64,000 bases of DNA from contig NZ_FCOQ01000031.1 in assembly GCF_900021165.1 (NCBI RefSeq), forward strand, positions 1 to 64,000, read 5' to 3'. Below are positions 26,744-34,993 of this stretch, piece by piece. Under the pieces are notes generated by a model that saw only the letters and a list, made by a program, of their open reading frames with translations, did not search any database and had not been told where the DNA came from. The DNA comes from Paenibacillus phocaeensis. Its GTDB lineage: Bacteria; Bacillota; Bacilli; Paenibacillales; Paenibacillaceae. Made by a program: the position numbers and the translations under genes. The stretch's first letter is position 1; every line of letters starts with the position of its first letter.

Positions 26744-26941
26744 TTATAATTTGATTACGTTAGCAGCTTGAGGACCACGGTTGCCGTCAGTGATTTCGAA
26801 CTCAACAGCTTGGCCTTCTTCTAGAGTCTTGAAACCTTCGCCTTGAATTGCGGAGAAGTGTACGAATACGTCTTCGCCACCTTCAACTTGGATGAAGCCA
26901 TAGCCTTTTTCTGCGTTAAACCATTTAACTGTACCTTTCAA
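26744..26941 (-). CDS. Cold-shock protein, CspA family
   Basis: A 65-residue single cold-shock domain. RNP1 is KGYGFIQV and RNP2 is VFVHFSAI, the aromatic face that binds single-stranded RNA and [14 protein letters not shown] is the family signature. It acts as an RNA chaperone. The start follows AGGAGGTTGTTC. It has its own terminator and a 239-bp AT-rich upstream region (26942-27180) which would hold the promoter and a leader. Confidence 0.95.
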   Translation of the reverse strand: MKGTVKWFNAEKGYGFIQVEGGEDVFVHFSAIQGEGFKTLEEGQAVEFEITDGNRGPQAANVIKL

Positions 26942-27180
26942 ATGAACAACCTCCTAAAAATAATCGTCATCATTGACGAATACCCATATTATACTCTATG
27001 CCCACCGACAATGCAACGTGTCAGTTCGCCCAATCCTTCGCGGGTCGAAACCCGTGTTGGAACGTACGGTTTCATTTGCTTTCCTCGGGGGCGTGAGTTA
27101 TCATTTTACATAAAATATTACCATATTTCCGCGGGTTTCATACCTGCAAGCGTAAAGCCAAAGATTGGAGAACGTCAGCG

Positions 27181-27414
27181 ATGATCAAAAAACACGAAAT
27201 ATACAAAAAAGACAAATGGAATATGATGACGGTAGAGGTTCAGGGAAAATACATCGTTCTCCGTGAAATTTCCGATCAATGGGGCGAGGAGTCGCATACG
27301 TTCCTCAGCCGCCCTGCGATGATGGATTGGGTGAAGCGCCGGTTCCCCAAAGAGGAGTACGCCGGCAACGAGGCGGAGTGGGAGGAGATCATGAACGCCT
27401 TCAAGCAGGTTTAA
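27181..27414 (+). CDS. Small conserved hypothetical protein
   Basis: A 77-residue protein (MIKKHEIYKKDKWNMMTVEV at its start). The sequence alternates strand-like and helical segments, with W-rich parts (MMDWVKRRFPKEEY). There is no signal or membrane segment. The start follows GGAGAACG. It is followed after 42 bp by the 57-residue membrane protein. Not recognised; function not inferred. Confidence 0.7.
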   Translation: MIKKHEIYKKDKWNMMTVEVQGKYIVLREISDQWGEESHTFLSRPAMMDWVKRRFPKEEYAGNEAEWEEIMNAFKQV

Positions 27415-27456
27415 CCTGCCGTCTGAACTATTTTTGTACGAAACGGAGTAATGATT

Positions 27457-27630
27457 ATGATGGACAGTTCCAACCTCCTGATCTTCATCATTTGCGCCTT
27501 TGCGCTTGGCCTCGTGGTCATCCTGAACAAGGATCGGCTGCAGCCTCGCCTTAGGCGCGGTCTGGCCCTGGTCTCCGTTCTGTTAATTGCGGTGGCGTTT
27601 GGGCTGATGATTTACAGCTTCCTAGCTTAA
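27457..27630 (+). CDS. 57-residue two-span membrane protein
   Basis: A short gene encoding MMDSSNLLIFIICAFALGLV and a second hydrophobic helix ending AFGLMIYSFLA. Two membrane spans flank a basic loop (NKDRLQPRLRRG). The ATG at 27457 is eight bases after GGAG (ACGGAGTA), and further ATGs lie at 27451 and 27460. It is likely co-transcribed with the 77-residue gene upstream. Function unknown. Confidence 0.65.
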   Translation: MMDSSNLLIFIICAFALGLVVILNKDRLQPRLRRGLALVSVLLIAVAFGLMIYSFLA

Positions 27631-27749
27631 CCAAGCCTATATTTCCCACAGCAGGCGGCCATACTAGAAAAATGCCCAGAGCCCTTCGGTCCCCCAGGTT
27701 CCGTTAGGGCTTTGGGCTCCCGATATCATTAAAGGGAGGTTTTTTTGGT

Positions 27750-29672
27750 ATGCGACGCAAGCGCACCCCACGTGCGATCCCCCTGCTGCTGACCGGCTGC
27801 CTGTTGACTGCCGCTTTCCCGGGCAGCGACGCGACAGGCCAGTCTGCATCATCATCTTACCCAACCCAAAGGAGGATTCCGATGAGCACTGTAGTGAAAC
27901 GTTCCGAGGTACCGCAGGAGAATACATGGAAATTGCAGGATTTGTTCCCCGACCAGGCCGCTTGGGACAAATCGTATAATGAACTTAAGGCATTGAAGGA
28001 TAAAGCAGCCGAATTCGAAGGCAAACTCACCAATGCGGAGAGCATCAAAGCTGTATTCGAGCTGGAAGATGAACTCTCTTTGCAAATCGAGCGGCTTTAC
28101 GTTTACGCCCATCTCAATCACGATGAGGATACAACCAACCCTACATATCAGGCCCTGGTGCAAAAAGCCAAAAAATTAAGCGTTGAAGTCAGCGAGGCCT
28201 TGTCTTTCATTACTCCGGAAATTCTGGCTCTGCCGGAACAGGAACTGGATAAGCTGATCCAGGATCCCGCGCTAGCGGATTACAAGTTCACTTTGCAGGA
28301 GATCAAACGCGAGAAAGCGCATGTCCTGAGCAAAACCGAAGAGGCCCTGCTCGCCCAGGTTGGCAATTTGTCGCAAGCACCGCAGCAAATTTTCGGGATG
28401 ATCAACAACGCGGATATGAAATTCCCGAAAATCAAGGACGAAAACGGAAACGAAGTCGATCTGACCCACGGCAGCTACATCCAGTTCCTGGAGAACCCCA
28501 ACCGTGAAGTCCGCGAGCGGGCATTCAAAGCCGTCTACGAAACCTACCGAAAGCAGAAAAATACCATCGCCTCCACGCTGAGCGCCAACGTCAACAAGAA
28601 CATGTTCTACTCGCGGGTACGCAAATACCCTTCCGTGCTGGAAATGTCCCTGTATGGCGACAACATTCCGAAGGAAGTGTATACGAACCTGATTGACGCC
28701 GTGCATGAAAGCCTGCCGCTCCTGCAGCGTTACATGAAGCTGCGCAAGAAGCTGCTGGGCGTCGACGAGCTCCATATGTACGATCTGTTCGCCCCGCTCG
28801 TAGAGGAATACAAGTGGGATATCAACTATGACGAAGCCAAGAAGATGGTCGAAGAAGGGCTGCAGCCGCTGGGCGAGGATTATCTGAAGGTTCTCCGTGA
28901 AGGCTTCGAGAACCGCTGGATCGACGTGTACGAGAACGAAGGCAAACGTACCGGGGCTTACAGCTGGGGCGCTTACGGCACCCATCCTTACGTGTTGCTG
29001 AACCACAAGGACAATCTGAACAGCATGTTCACGCTCGCTCATGAGATGGGCCACGCGCTGCATTCGTATTTTTCGGACGAAGCCTTGAAATATCGGGACG
29101 CTCAATACACCATTTTCCTGGCCGAAGTCGCCTCGACGACTAATGAAGCGCTGTTGATGGATTACCTGCTCAAGAAATCGACCGATCCGAAGCAGAAGCT
29201 GTACCTGTTGACTTACTATGCCGATCAGTTCCGGACGACGTTGTTCCGTCAAACGATGTTCGCCGAATTCGAGAAGCTCATCCATGAGCGCGCCGAAGCC
29301 GGGGAATCGCTGACACCGCAGGAGCTGTCTGAGATTTACTACGACCTAAACGTGAAATATCACGGCAAAGACATGGTCGTTGACCAGGATATCGAAATGG
29401 AATGGGCGCGGATTCCTCACTTCTATACGAGCTTCTACGTGTACAAATACGCAACCGGATTTTCCGCGGCGACAAGCTTCTCGAAGCAAATTCTCGAAGA
29501 AGGCAAGCCGGCGGTCGATCGCTACCTCGGCTTCCTGAAGAGCGGCGGCAGCGACTATTCGATCAATATCCTGAAGAAAGCCGGGGTCGACATGTCCTCG
29601 CCGCAGCCGATTCGCGAAGCGATGAGCGTGTTCGAGAACGTGATCGAGCAAATGGAACAATTGACGAAATAA
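27750..29672 (+). CDS. pepF: Oligoendopeptidase F (M3B), with possible lipoprotein-type start
   Basis: A zinc metallopeptidase that trims short peptides. The full frame gives 640 residues; the conserved PepF sequence begins at MSTVVKRSEVPQENTWKLQD (27882, 596 residues). HEMGHALHSYF is the HExxH zinc site and the downstream EVASTTNEALL supplies the third ligand. Both ATGs have strong ribosome sites: AAAGGGAGG before 27750 and AAAGGAGG before 27882. The extra 44 residues look like a short lipoprotein signal (MRRKRTPRAIPLLLTGC, lipobox LLTGC). PepF is normally cytoplasmic, so a membrane-tethered form would be unusual. An imperfect hairpin (27675-27720) precedes the first start. Confidence 0.92.
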   Translation: MRRKRTPRAIPLLLTGCLLTAAFPGSDATGQSASSSYPTQRRIPMSTVVKRSEVPQENTWKLQDLFPDQAAWDKSYNELKALKDKAAEFEGKLTNAESIKAVFELEDELSLQIERLYVYAHLNHDEDTTNPTYQALVQKAKKLSVEVSEALSFITPEILALPEQELDKLIQDPALADYKFTLQEIKREKAHVLSKTEEALLAQVGNLSQAPQQIFGMINNADMKFPKIKDENGNEVDLTHGSYIQFLENPNREVRERAFKAVYETYRKQKNTIASTLSANVNKNMFYSRVRKYPSVLEMSLYGDNIPKEVYTNLIDAVHESLPLLQRYMKLRKKLLGVDELHMYDLFAPLVEEYKWDINYDEAKKMVEEGLQPLGEDYLKVLREGFENRWIDVYENEGKRTGAYSWGAYGTHPYVLLNHKDNLNSMFTLAHEMGHALHSYFSDEALKYRDAQYTIFLAEVASTTNEALLMDYLLKKSTDPKQKLYLLTYYADQFRTTLFRQTMFAEFEKLIHERAEAGESLTPQELSEIYYDLNVKYHGKDMVVDQDIEMEWARIPHFYTSFYVYKYATGFSAATSFSKQILEEGKPAVDRYLGFLKSGGSDYSINILKKAGVDMSSPQPIREAMSVFENVIEQMEQLTK

Positions 29673-29697
29673 CGAACCTAAAGCCAAAGGCTGCCAT

Positions 29698-29731
29698 AAA
29701 ATCCCTTGCCCCAAGCGGACAAGGGATTTTA
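29698..29731 (+). terminator. Terminator of pepF
   Basis: AAAATCCCTTG pairs with CAAGGGATTTT, followed by an AT-rich tail. Confidence 0.85.
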
Positions 29732-29758
29732 TACTGTCCTAGAAGGAGGTGTACCCTC

Positions 29759-30133
29759 ATGAAAATTCAATGGTCCCTAATTTTAGCTCTGATCTTCGCG
29801 TTGATTACCGCCGTGTTTGCCGTGATCAATGTCGATCCGGTTCAGGTCAATCTGCTGTTTGGCTCAGTCAGTCTCCCGCTGATCTTGCTGATTCTCGGCA
29901 GTACGCTGCTTGGCGGCATCATCGTCGGGTCGTTTGGCATTTACCGCGGCTATCGGCTGCAGCGCGAAGTCAAAGGCCTGCATGCCAAGCTTGTACATAT
30001 CCAGGAAGCGACCGGCTATATTTTCCCGGAGCCGGAGAAGACGGAACGCGGCAAGAAGAAGAAAACCGACGAAACCGACACGCAAACCGATAATGGAGCC
30101 GATCCGGCAGAGGAACATCCCATTCAGCCGTAA
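29759..30133 (+). CDS. LapA/DUF1049 family membrane protein
   Basis: A 124-residue protein with two N-terminal spans (residues ~5-25 and 39-60) separated by INVDPVQVNLLFGSVSLPL, the typical DUF1049 layout. A cytoplasmic helix (REVKGLHAKLVHIQEATG) and a highly charged tail (KKKKTDETDTQTDNGADPAEE) follow. LapA in Proteobacteria is tied to lipopolysaccharide assembly; the Gram-positive role is not known. The start ATG follows AGAAGGAGGTG. Confidence 0.85.
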   Translation: MKIQWSLILALIFALITAVFAVINVDPVQVNLLFGSVSLPLILLILGSTLLGGIIVGSFGIYRGYRLQREVKGLHAKLVHIQEATGYIFPEPEKTERGKKKKTDETDTQTDNGADPAEEHPIQP

Positions 30134-30174
30134 TCGAATCGGAAGCACATCCCCAAACCCCAAGGAGGTTTCCC

Positions 30175-31212
30175 ATGAATATTCAACCGAATGAGAACTA
30201 TATGTTAAATTTACTGAAAACGCTGCTGGATACGCCAAGCCCCAGCGGCTTTACGCGCGGTGTAATGACGCTGATCGGACGCGAAGCCGAAGCGCTGGGC
30301 GTGCCTTGCAGCTTCAATGAAAAAGGCGGCGCCCTCCTGACCCTGCCCGGCCGCGATTCGTCGCGGCGCATCGCGCTGAGCGCCCATGTCGACACGCTGG
30401 GGGCGATGGTGCGCGCTGTCCGCCCCAACGGAACGCTGGCAATCACCTCCGTTGGCGGGTTTATGATGCACAGTATTGAGAACGAATACTGCCAGATTCA
30501 CACCCGCAGCGGCCGGGTATACACCGGCACGATCCTGTCGACACACCCTTCCGTTCACGTGTACAGCGATGCGCGCGAATTCAAGCGTGAAGAGAAGAAC
30601 ATGGAAGTACGGATCGACGAGCTCGTGGAAAATAAAGAAGACGTGCTGAAGCTGGGAATCGCCGTCGGCGACTTCATTTCGTTCGATGCCCGCGCCGTCG
30701 TGACGCCAAGCGGATACATCAAGTCTCGCCATCTGGACGACAAGGCCAGCGTGGCCGCCTTGTTCGGGCTTCTCGAATCAAGCCGTCGCGAAGGCTGGAC
30801 GCCGCGGCATGACCTTGTGTTCCTCATCTCCAACTATGAAGAAGTCGGACACGGCGCTTCGTGGATTCCGGACGGCGTCAACGAAATGATCGCCGTCGAT
30901 ATGGGCGCCATGGGCGACGACTTGAGCTGCAAAGAGACCGACGTCTCGATTTGCGCCAAGGACTCCACCGGCCCGTACGATTATGACATGACCAGCCGGT
31001 TGATCGAATTGGCCCGAGGCCTTGGCATTCCGCATGCGGTCGATATCTATCCGCACTACGGCTCCGATGCCTCAGCCGCGCTGCACGGCGGCCACAACAT
31101 TCGCGCCGCGCTGATCGGTCCGGGCGTACACGCCTCGCACGCCATGGAACGGACCCATAAGCAGGCGGTCATCAATACGACTCGCCTGTTGGCCGCCTAT
31201 GTTGCCGATTAA
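30175..31212 (+). CDS. M42-family aminopeptidase (glutamyl aminopeptidase-like)
   Basis: A 345-residue dinuclear metallopeptidase. Metal ligands lie in SAHVDTLG (H, D), SRHLDDKASVAAL (bridging D), NYEEVGHGAS (catalytic EE) and the late HASHAMERTH. Members form large tetrahedral assemblies and degrade peptides, though several are annotated as endoglucanases from old data. The start follows AAGGAGG. Its stop overlaps the next gene by 14 nt, indicating one operon. Confidence 0.92.
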   Translation: MNIQPNENYMLNLLKTLLDTPSPSGFTRGVMTLIGREAEALGVPCSFNEKGGALLTLPGRDSSRRIALSAHVDTLGAMVRAVRPNGTLAITSVGGFMMHSIENEYCQIHTRSGRVYTGTILSTHPSVHVYSDAREFKREEKNMEVRIDELVENKEDVLKLGIAVGDFISFDARAVVTPSGYIKSRHLDDKASVAALFGLLESSRREGWTPRHDLVFLISNYEEVGHGASWIPDGVNEMIAVDMGAMGDDLSCKETDVSICAKDSTGPYDYDMTSRLIELARGLGIPHAVDIYPHYGSDASAALHGGHNIRAALIGPGVHASHAMERTHKQAVINTTRLLAAYVAD

Positions 31213-31972
31213 TTGGCGGCGCTGGGGGATTGCCGTGGCTTCGGCTGTGGCGATCTTTCTTGGCATCCTGCTGATGATCGGCTGGGGCAGCCGCTACCTG
31301 CTCCCGCACAACTATGATTATTACGAGCTCACCGCGAGGAACGACGTCAAGCTGTATGCCTTGGTCGTCGATCCAGAGCGGATCGAGCTGCGAGCGGCGG
31401 ACCGGCCATTGGGGCGTTACCGCGTGTACGGCATGAACGGCGGCTTCTTCTACAACGACGCCGTATTGTCGATCGCGGTGAGCAACGACCAGCCGGTTCA
31501 AGGCACGGCTGGCACTTACGGCTCCGGCTGGTTCAACGCCAAATACGCCCGCGGCACGCTCGTATGGGACGGCGCTGCGGGCGGCTTCTCGGTGCAGGTG
31601 GTTTCTGCGGCAGACGAGCTCGCCGTCACGGATCGCTCCCGCTACTTCGCCCAAGGTGGCGTCAGCATGAAGCTGCAGGATGACGCCGGTTGGCGCGCGG
31701 CGGCGGTGGAAGCCGAGCACCTGCCGAATCCCGACGAGAACCGGCTCCGCTCCGGTCTCGCCTATGACGCGGACGGCCGGCTGTGGTTGATCGTCACGCC
31801 CACGCGCTGCACGGCGGAGGCGTTCCGCGCCGCCGTCCAGGCGACGCTCGCCGGCGGCCAACTCGTCGACGGCATCTTCCTCGACGGCGACGGCTCGGCG
31901 CAACTGAACGCCGCCGAAACCAAGCTGAACGGCGATTCCCGCGATTTGCGGCAGGTTATTGTGATCAGATAA
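31199..31972 (+). CDS. Phosphodiester glycosidase (NAGPA) family protein
   Basis: A 257-residue protein with an N-terminal signal-anchor (residues ~9-27) and a NAGPA domain outside the cell. YGMNGGFFYND and LVDGIFLDGDGSAQL are the two conserved acidic/glycine motifs of the family, which removes sugar-phosphate caps or acts in exopolysaccharide metabolism. The first codons overlap the M42 gene, so translation is coupled. No exopolysaccharide genes are adjacent, and no clear terminator follows. Confidence 0.85.
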   Translation: MLPINWRRWGIAVASAVAIFLGILLMIGWGSRYLLPHNYDYYELTARNDVKLYALVVDPERIELRAADRPLGRYRVYGMNGGFFYNDAVLSIAVSNDQPVQGTAGTYGSGWFNAKYARGTLVWDGAAGGFSVQVVSAADELAVTDRSRYFAQGGVSMKLQDDAGWRAAAVEAEHLPNPDENRLRSGLAYDADGRLWLIVTPTRCTAEAFRAAVQATLAGGQLVDGIFLDGDGSAQLNAAETKLNGDSRDLRQVIVIR

Positions 31973-32056
31973 ACGAACAGACGCCTGATGCTGATGCTAA
32001 TGCTAATGTGCCTTGGCCTTGAACTCCCTGATGTCTCTCTCATGCCGCCCTTTGCA

Positions 32057-32150
32057 CGATTATCCCTTTCATTCAGGGAAGAAGGCATGGGCCGTGAATG
32101 AGGCGGGCTCCTCTCCAGTTCTCGGCGATCTGATCAAAGGGGATAATCGT
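32057..32150. repeat. Nested inverted repeats in an intergenic stretch
   Basis: ACGATTATCCCTTT (32057-32070) is complementary to AAAGGGGATAATCGT (32136-32150), with one extra G. Inside, CATTCA pairs with TGAATG. CCGCC (32046-32050) and GGCGG (32102-32106) offer a competing pairing. No T-run follows. No function is assigned, and no gene is seen in 31973-32231. Confidence 0.5.
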
Positions 32151-32184
32151 GATAAGCTCCCGCCAACGGGTGTCTGACATCTTT

Positions 32185-32224
32185 AAAAAACGCCTATTCG
32201 TTTAAATTTAACGAATAGGCGTTT
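32185..32224 (-). terminator. Terminator of the quorum-sensing cassette
   Basis: ACGCCTATTCGTT pairs with AACGAATAGGCGT, with a six-base T-run on the minus strand just past the pro-peptide stop. Confidence 0.88.
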
Positions 32225-32231
32225 GATTATC

Positions 32232-32348
32232 TTAGGATACACCATGTTGATCGAACGTGGTAATGGGGTTGTGATTAACAGAACCCACGCTAGGAGAAAC
32301 AAATACAAGGGATAGAAAAACGGCTAAGGCGGTGATCATCATCTTCAT
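32232..32348 (-). CDS. Phr/AimP-like secreted signalling pro-peptide
   Basis: A 38-residue peptide. The basic start MKMMITALAVFLSLVFVS has a signal-peptide core, followed by a polar tail ending NHNPITTFDQHGVS. Its ATG overlaps the regulator's TGA as ATGA, so translation is coupled, and a terminator follows directly. Size, export signal and position downstream of an XRE-TPR regulator match pro-peptides of RRNPP systems (PapR, NprX, Phr, AimP). The mature signal is probably a short piece from the C-terminal 5-12 residues, imported by an oligopeptide permease; the exact cut is unknown. Confidence 0.78.
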   Translation of the reverse strand: MKMMITALAVFLSLVFVSPSVGSVNHNPITTFDQHGVS

Positions 32349-33712
32349 ACTTCCCGAGACACCTCGCTAATGATATTTTTGTATTTCAAGATAATTTCCT
32401 CTGAAGCTTTATTTCTATGTTGTTCAAATAAAACCATAAACTTAATGATGTTAGCATTCTTATTAATTATAACGGAATTTTCCAATCCGCGCATCAAATA
32501 ATTGAATCCAGTTAGACTATCACCTTTATGAATATAGTAATAAGTTAGACTGTAGAGAAGTTTGTTGTAAGTATCGGTGTATACAATGCCTATACTTATA
32601 TTATCATCCCTTTGAGAGTGTTCGTACTCCTCTAATTTAGTATGAAATTCTTGAAGGATGTGATCAACATCAAAATGATACCGATTAGCGGCGTACATAA
32701 TGTTAGATAGCCCCGTTATCATCTCATCCGGATTATCTAGAATATACGCCACGTATTCAGATAATACCTCAGTTTCTCCACTCATAATTTTATTAGCATA
32801 TAGATTAGCACGTGACCATATTTGAAATTGATCTACCCAATACTTCGTATCCAAATCCGTTTCTCGTACCCAACATAAGTCAGCGTATTGATAAGTGTAT
32901 TCCATCGACTTTGCATAATCTCCTCTGCCGTCATATACTGCTGCGCACAACAGTTTGGCATAGGCAATATATAAAAAAATGGGCCTGCTAAGCCCTTGCT
33001 GAATTTTCTGAAATACTTCTTCTGATCGTCTTTCCCTGAAATAAATAATACTCGCCTTGTGCTCCATCTCCTTAGCCAACACCTCAAGCCGATCCCACTC
33101 ACGAAGTGAGCGGTACAAGTTAGCCAAATCCTTGAGCGCATCCAACTGCAGGACCTCATCCAATCGATCCACAAAAGGTTCGAATTGGTGTGCGATTTTG
33201 AGGTTACGGGCCTGATCTGATCCGATCCGGATCTTAAACAGCCGATACTGACACATCGCCAACCGTTCGGAATATTGCCTCGTTTCGCTCAACGCCACAT
33301 TTTCATAGAGAATCGCTGCGGCCTCGTATAGTTCCTTCTCAAATAACTCCTCGGCCAACTCAAATAAAGACGTAGCGTGCGCTAAATTATCCAGCAACAG
33401 GCAGACCGTTCTTCGTATGCAATCCAGCTTGTCCAATTCGGCGCATTTCCGCAGGAAAGGAGCTACCCTTCTCCAGTTGGGGTTTCTTTCCTGAAGGTAA
33501 TCTTGAATATATCGCTCATAAAAATGCCCTCTGGGTACGCCCATGACCTCCGAAATCCGGTCCAGATGATCGATGGTTAAGGCTCGGTTGCCGTTCAATA
33601 TATAGCTCAACGTTCCCGCGTTAATATTTAACCTCATCGAGAATTGGGTCAAATTCAATTCATTCTCTTGGATAAAAGAATGTACTTCCTCCAGGATCGT
33701 AGAGGTACTCAT
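32345..33712 (-). CDS. RRNPP-type XRE-TPR regulator (peptide receptor)
   Basis: A 455-residue cytoplasmic regulator. Residues ~5-62 form an XRE helix-turn-helix (NLTQFSMRLNINAGTLSYIL, then NGNRALTIDHLDRISEVMG). From ~95 to the end come tandem helical repeats of TPR type (LFELAEELFEKELYEAAAIL, GDYAKSMEYTYQYADLC and others). This matches NprR, PlcR and AimR-like receptors, which bind a re-imported peptide in the TPR groove and change DNA binding. ATG 33712 (MSTSTILEEV) was chosen; upstream in-frame codons are possible. It is more AT-rich than its neighbours and has its own sigma-A promoter. No phage genes are nearby, so it is not an arbitrium locus by context. Confidence 0.82.
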   Translation of the reverse strand: MSTSTILEEVHSFIQENELNLTQFSMRLNINAGTLSYILNGNRALTIDHLDRISEVMGVPRGHFYERYIQDYLQERNPNWRRVAPFLRKCAELDKLDCIRRTVCLLLDNLAHATSLFELAEELFEKELYEAAAILYENVALSETRQYSERLAMCQYRLFKIRIGSDQARNLKIAHQFEPFVDRLDEVLQLDALKDLANLYRSLREWDRLEVLAKEMEHKASIIYFRERRSEEVFQKIQQGLSRPIFLYIAYAKLLCAAVYDGRGDYAKSMEYTYQYADLCWVRETDLDTKYWVDQFQIWSRANLYANKIMSGETEVLSEYVAYILDNPDEMITGLSNIMYAANRYHFDVDHILQEFHTKLEEYEHSQRDDNISIGIVYTDTYNKLLYSLTYYYIHKGDSLTGFNYLMRGLENSVIINKNANIIKFMVLFEQHRNKASEEIILKYKNIISEVSREV

Positions 33713-33769
33713 CGGATCATCACCACACATTCTCATGATAATTACGTCTGGAATTATATGTATGAAATT

Positions 33770-33798
33770 AATATATCTTCTTTTTATACTGCGGTCAA
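33770..33798 (-). promoter_or_regulatory. Sigma-A promoter of the regulator-peptide cassette
   Basis: TTGACC (33798-33793), a 17-bp spacer and TATATT (33775-33770), about 60 bp before the chosen start. Confidence 0.72.
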
Positions 33799-33821
33799 TT
33801 ACCATTCTAAAGACGTCAGGA

Positions 33822-33869
33822 ATAAAAGAAGCCCTTGCTTTCCACCATTATGAGTGAATGCAAGGGCTA
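33822..33869 (-). terminator. Terminator after the small membrane gene
   Basis: AGCCCTTGC pairs with GCAAGGGCT, with TTCTTTTATT on the minus strand. It separates the secreted/membrane pair from the regulator. Confidence 0.8.
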
Positions 33870-33884
33870 TTCCTATAGTTTGAC

Positions 33885-34106
33885 TTAACTGTTCGTTTGG
33901 TCCAACTTGTTTAAGAAATAACAAACTGCATATGAAATTATGCCAATTCCTAATAGCAGGAATACACATTTTAGAATGAAAACTGTTACTAAATAGTCAC
34001 CTACGTAAGGTGAGTTGTAAAGACTATTTGCAACATAATTAGGAATATTCAAGATAATTACACCTGTAATAATCCGAATTAGACATATTAAAAGTTTTAT
34101 ATTCAT
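33885..34106 (-). CDS. Small two-span membrane protein
   Basis: A 73-residue AT-rich gene encoding two hydrophobic helices (ICLIRIITGVIILNI and VFILKCVFLLLGIGIISYAV) and a short charged tail (NKLDQTNS). It follows the secreted protein gene by 24 bp and ends at a terminator, so the two probably form one transcript. It could be a helper, immunity or anchor protein for the secreted product; this is inferred from pairing only. Confidence 0.65.
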   Translation of the reverse strand: MNIKLLICLIRIITGVIILNIPNYVANSLYNSPYVGDYLVTVFILKCVFLLLGIGIISYAVCYFLNKLDQTNS

Positions 34107-34130
34107 GCCCCCCCTTCAGAGTACAAATAT

Positions 34131-34841
34131 TTATCGATTATCTATATACCCCGTTTTATATACATATCCGAAGTGATTGTCTTGACTTTCGATTGACAGA
34201 TTCAGAGTAGCATATTTGTCGATTCCAACTGAGCCACCGAAGGTTGTTTTGGTCGTTCCATTATTATAGAAATCGCCATTTATAACCCAGTATATTCGTT
34301 TATTACTTTCAACCTTAGCTTGAAGTTTTCCGCTAAATTGTTTGGACTCATAATTATAGGATCTGATCAAATTAAGATCCTCGATTCCTATGAAGTCCCT
34401 ATATATTCCTTGACATTTAGCATAAATATCAATTTGCGGATACCATTCGGTATCGCCGACTTCAAATTGTTCATAAAAATGTACATAGAAAATATGATCA
34501 TCAGCCATTAAAGAGGGTTCATTTTTGCTTAAATTTCTTCTAACATTTTCTATAGATTCATTTCTATTTATAGCTATCTTCTGAATCATTTCATCGTATG
34601 TCAATTCTTCAGCCCATAATCCGTCCCCTAAATAAACAGGTCCATCGCTCTCAAATATCTTATCAAAATCGCCTTTTTGCAGCTCGATTTCCCCATATTC
34701 CGTATAATTGGAAACGTTATGCGCAATTTTCTCAGCAGCAGTTGCAAATTCATCACTACCCTTTGCAGATACGCCCACTACACTACTAGATAGTAGAATT
34801 GAAACTAGACTTAGTGAAAAAAATAACTTAAATACCCTCAC
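34131..34841 (-). CDS. Secreted protein of unknown function
   Basis: A 236-residue protein with a clear signal peptide (MRVFKLFFSLSLVSILLSSS, cut near SAKG). The mature part has a helical region (~28-120) and a C-terminal beta-rich part (IYWVINGDFYNNGTTKTTFG) with a repeated aromatic/glycine pattern. Only one cysteine is seen in the mature part. GTG start behind GGAGGTG. Codon use is AT-rich, as in the neighbouring regulator, suggesting joint acquisition. It is a candidate target of the peptide system, but no evidence of control is visible. Confidence 0.7.
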   Translation of the reverse strand: MRVFKLFFSLSLVSILLSSSVVGVSAKGSDEFATAAEKIAHNVSNYTEYGEIELQKGDFDKIFESDGPVYLGDGLWAEELTYDEMIQKIAINRNESIENVRRNLSKNEPSLMADDHIFYVHFYEQFEVGDTEWYPQIDIYAKCQGIYRDFIGIEDLNLIRSYNYESKQFSGKLQAKVESNKRIYWVINGDFYNNGTTKTTFGGSVGIDKYATLNLSIESQDNHFGYVYKTGYIDNR

Positions 34842-34993
34842 AAGAACACCTCCATAATTTGGTTTTAATTCTAATTTAATGTATCATACTAAAAAGATAT
34901 TGTATATAGGAAATCCGACTATTTTACCATATTTTCACACTTTCTCGTGATTTCGTCTCTTAACAGTAGCCCTTGTGCCAATTAACAAAAACC

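Noticed and set aside
31985-32010. Short GATGCT/AATGCT tandem repeat
   Set aside because: Only three to four imperfect copies; no functional context.
32232-33798. Arbitrium (AimR-AimP) phage communication locus
   Set aside because: Regulator and peptide layout fits, but no integrase, repressor or structural phage genes are nearby and no third AimX-like RNA gene is recognisable.
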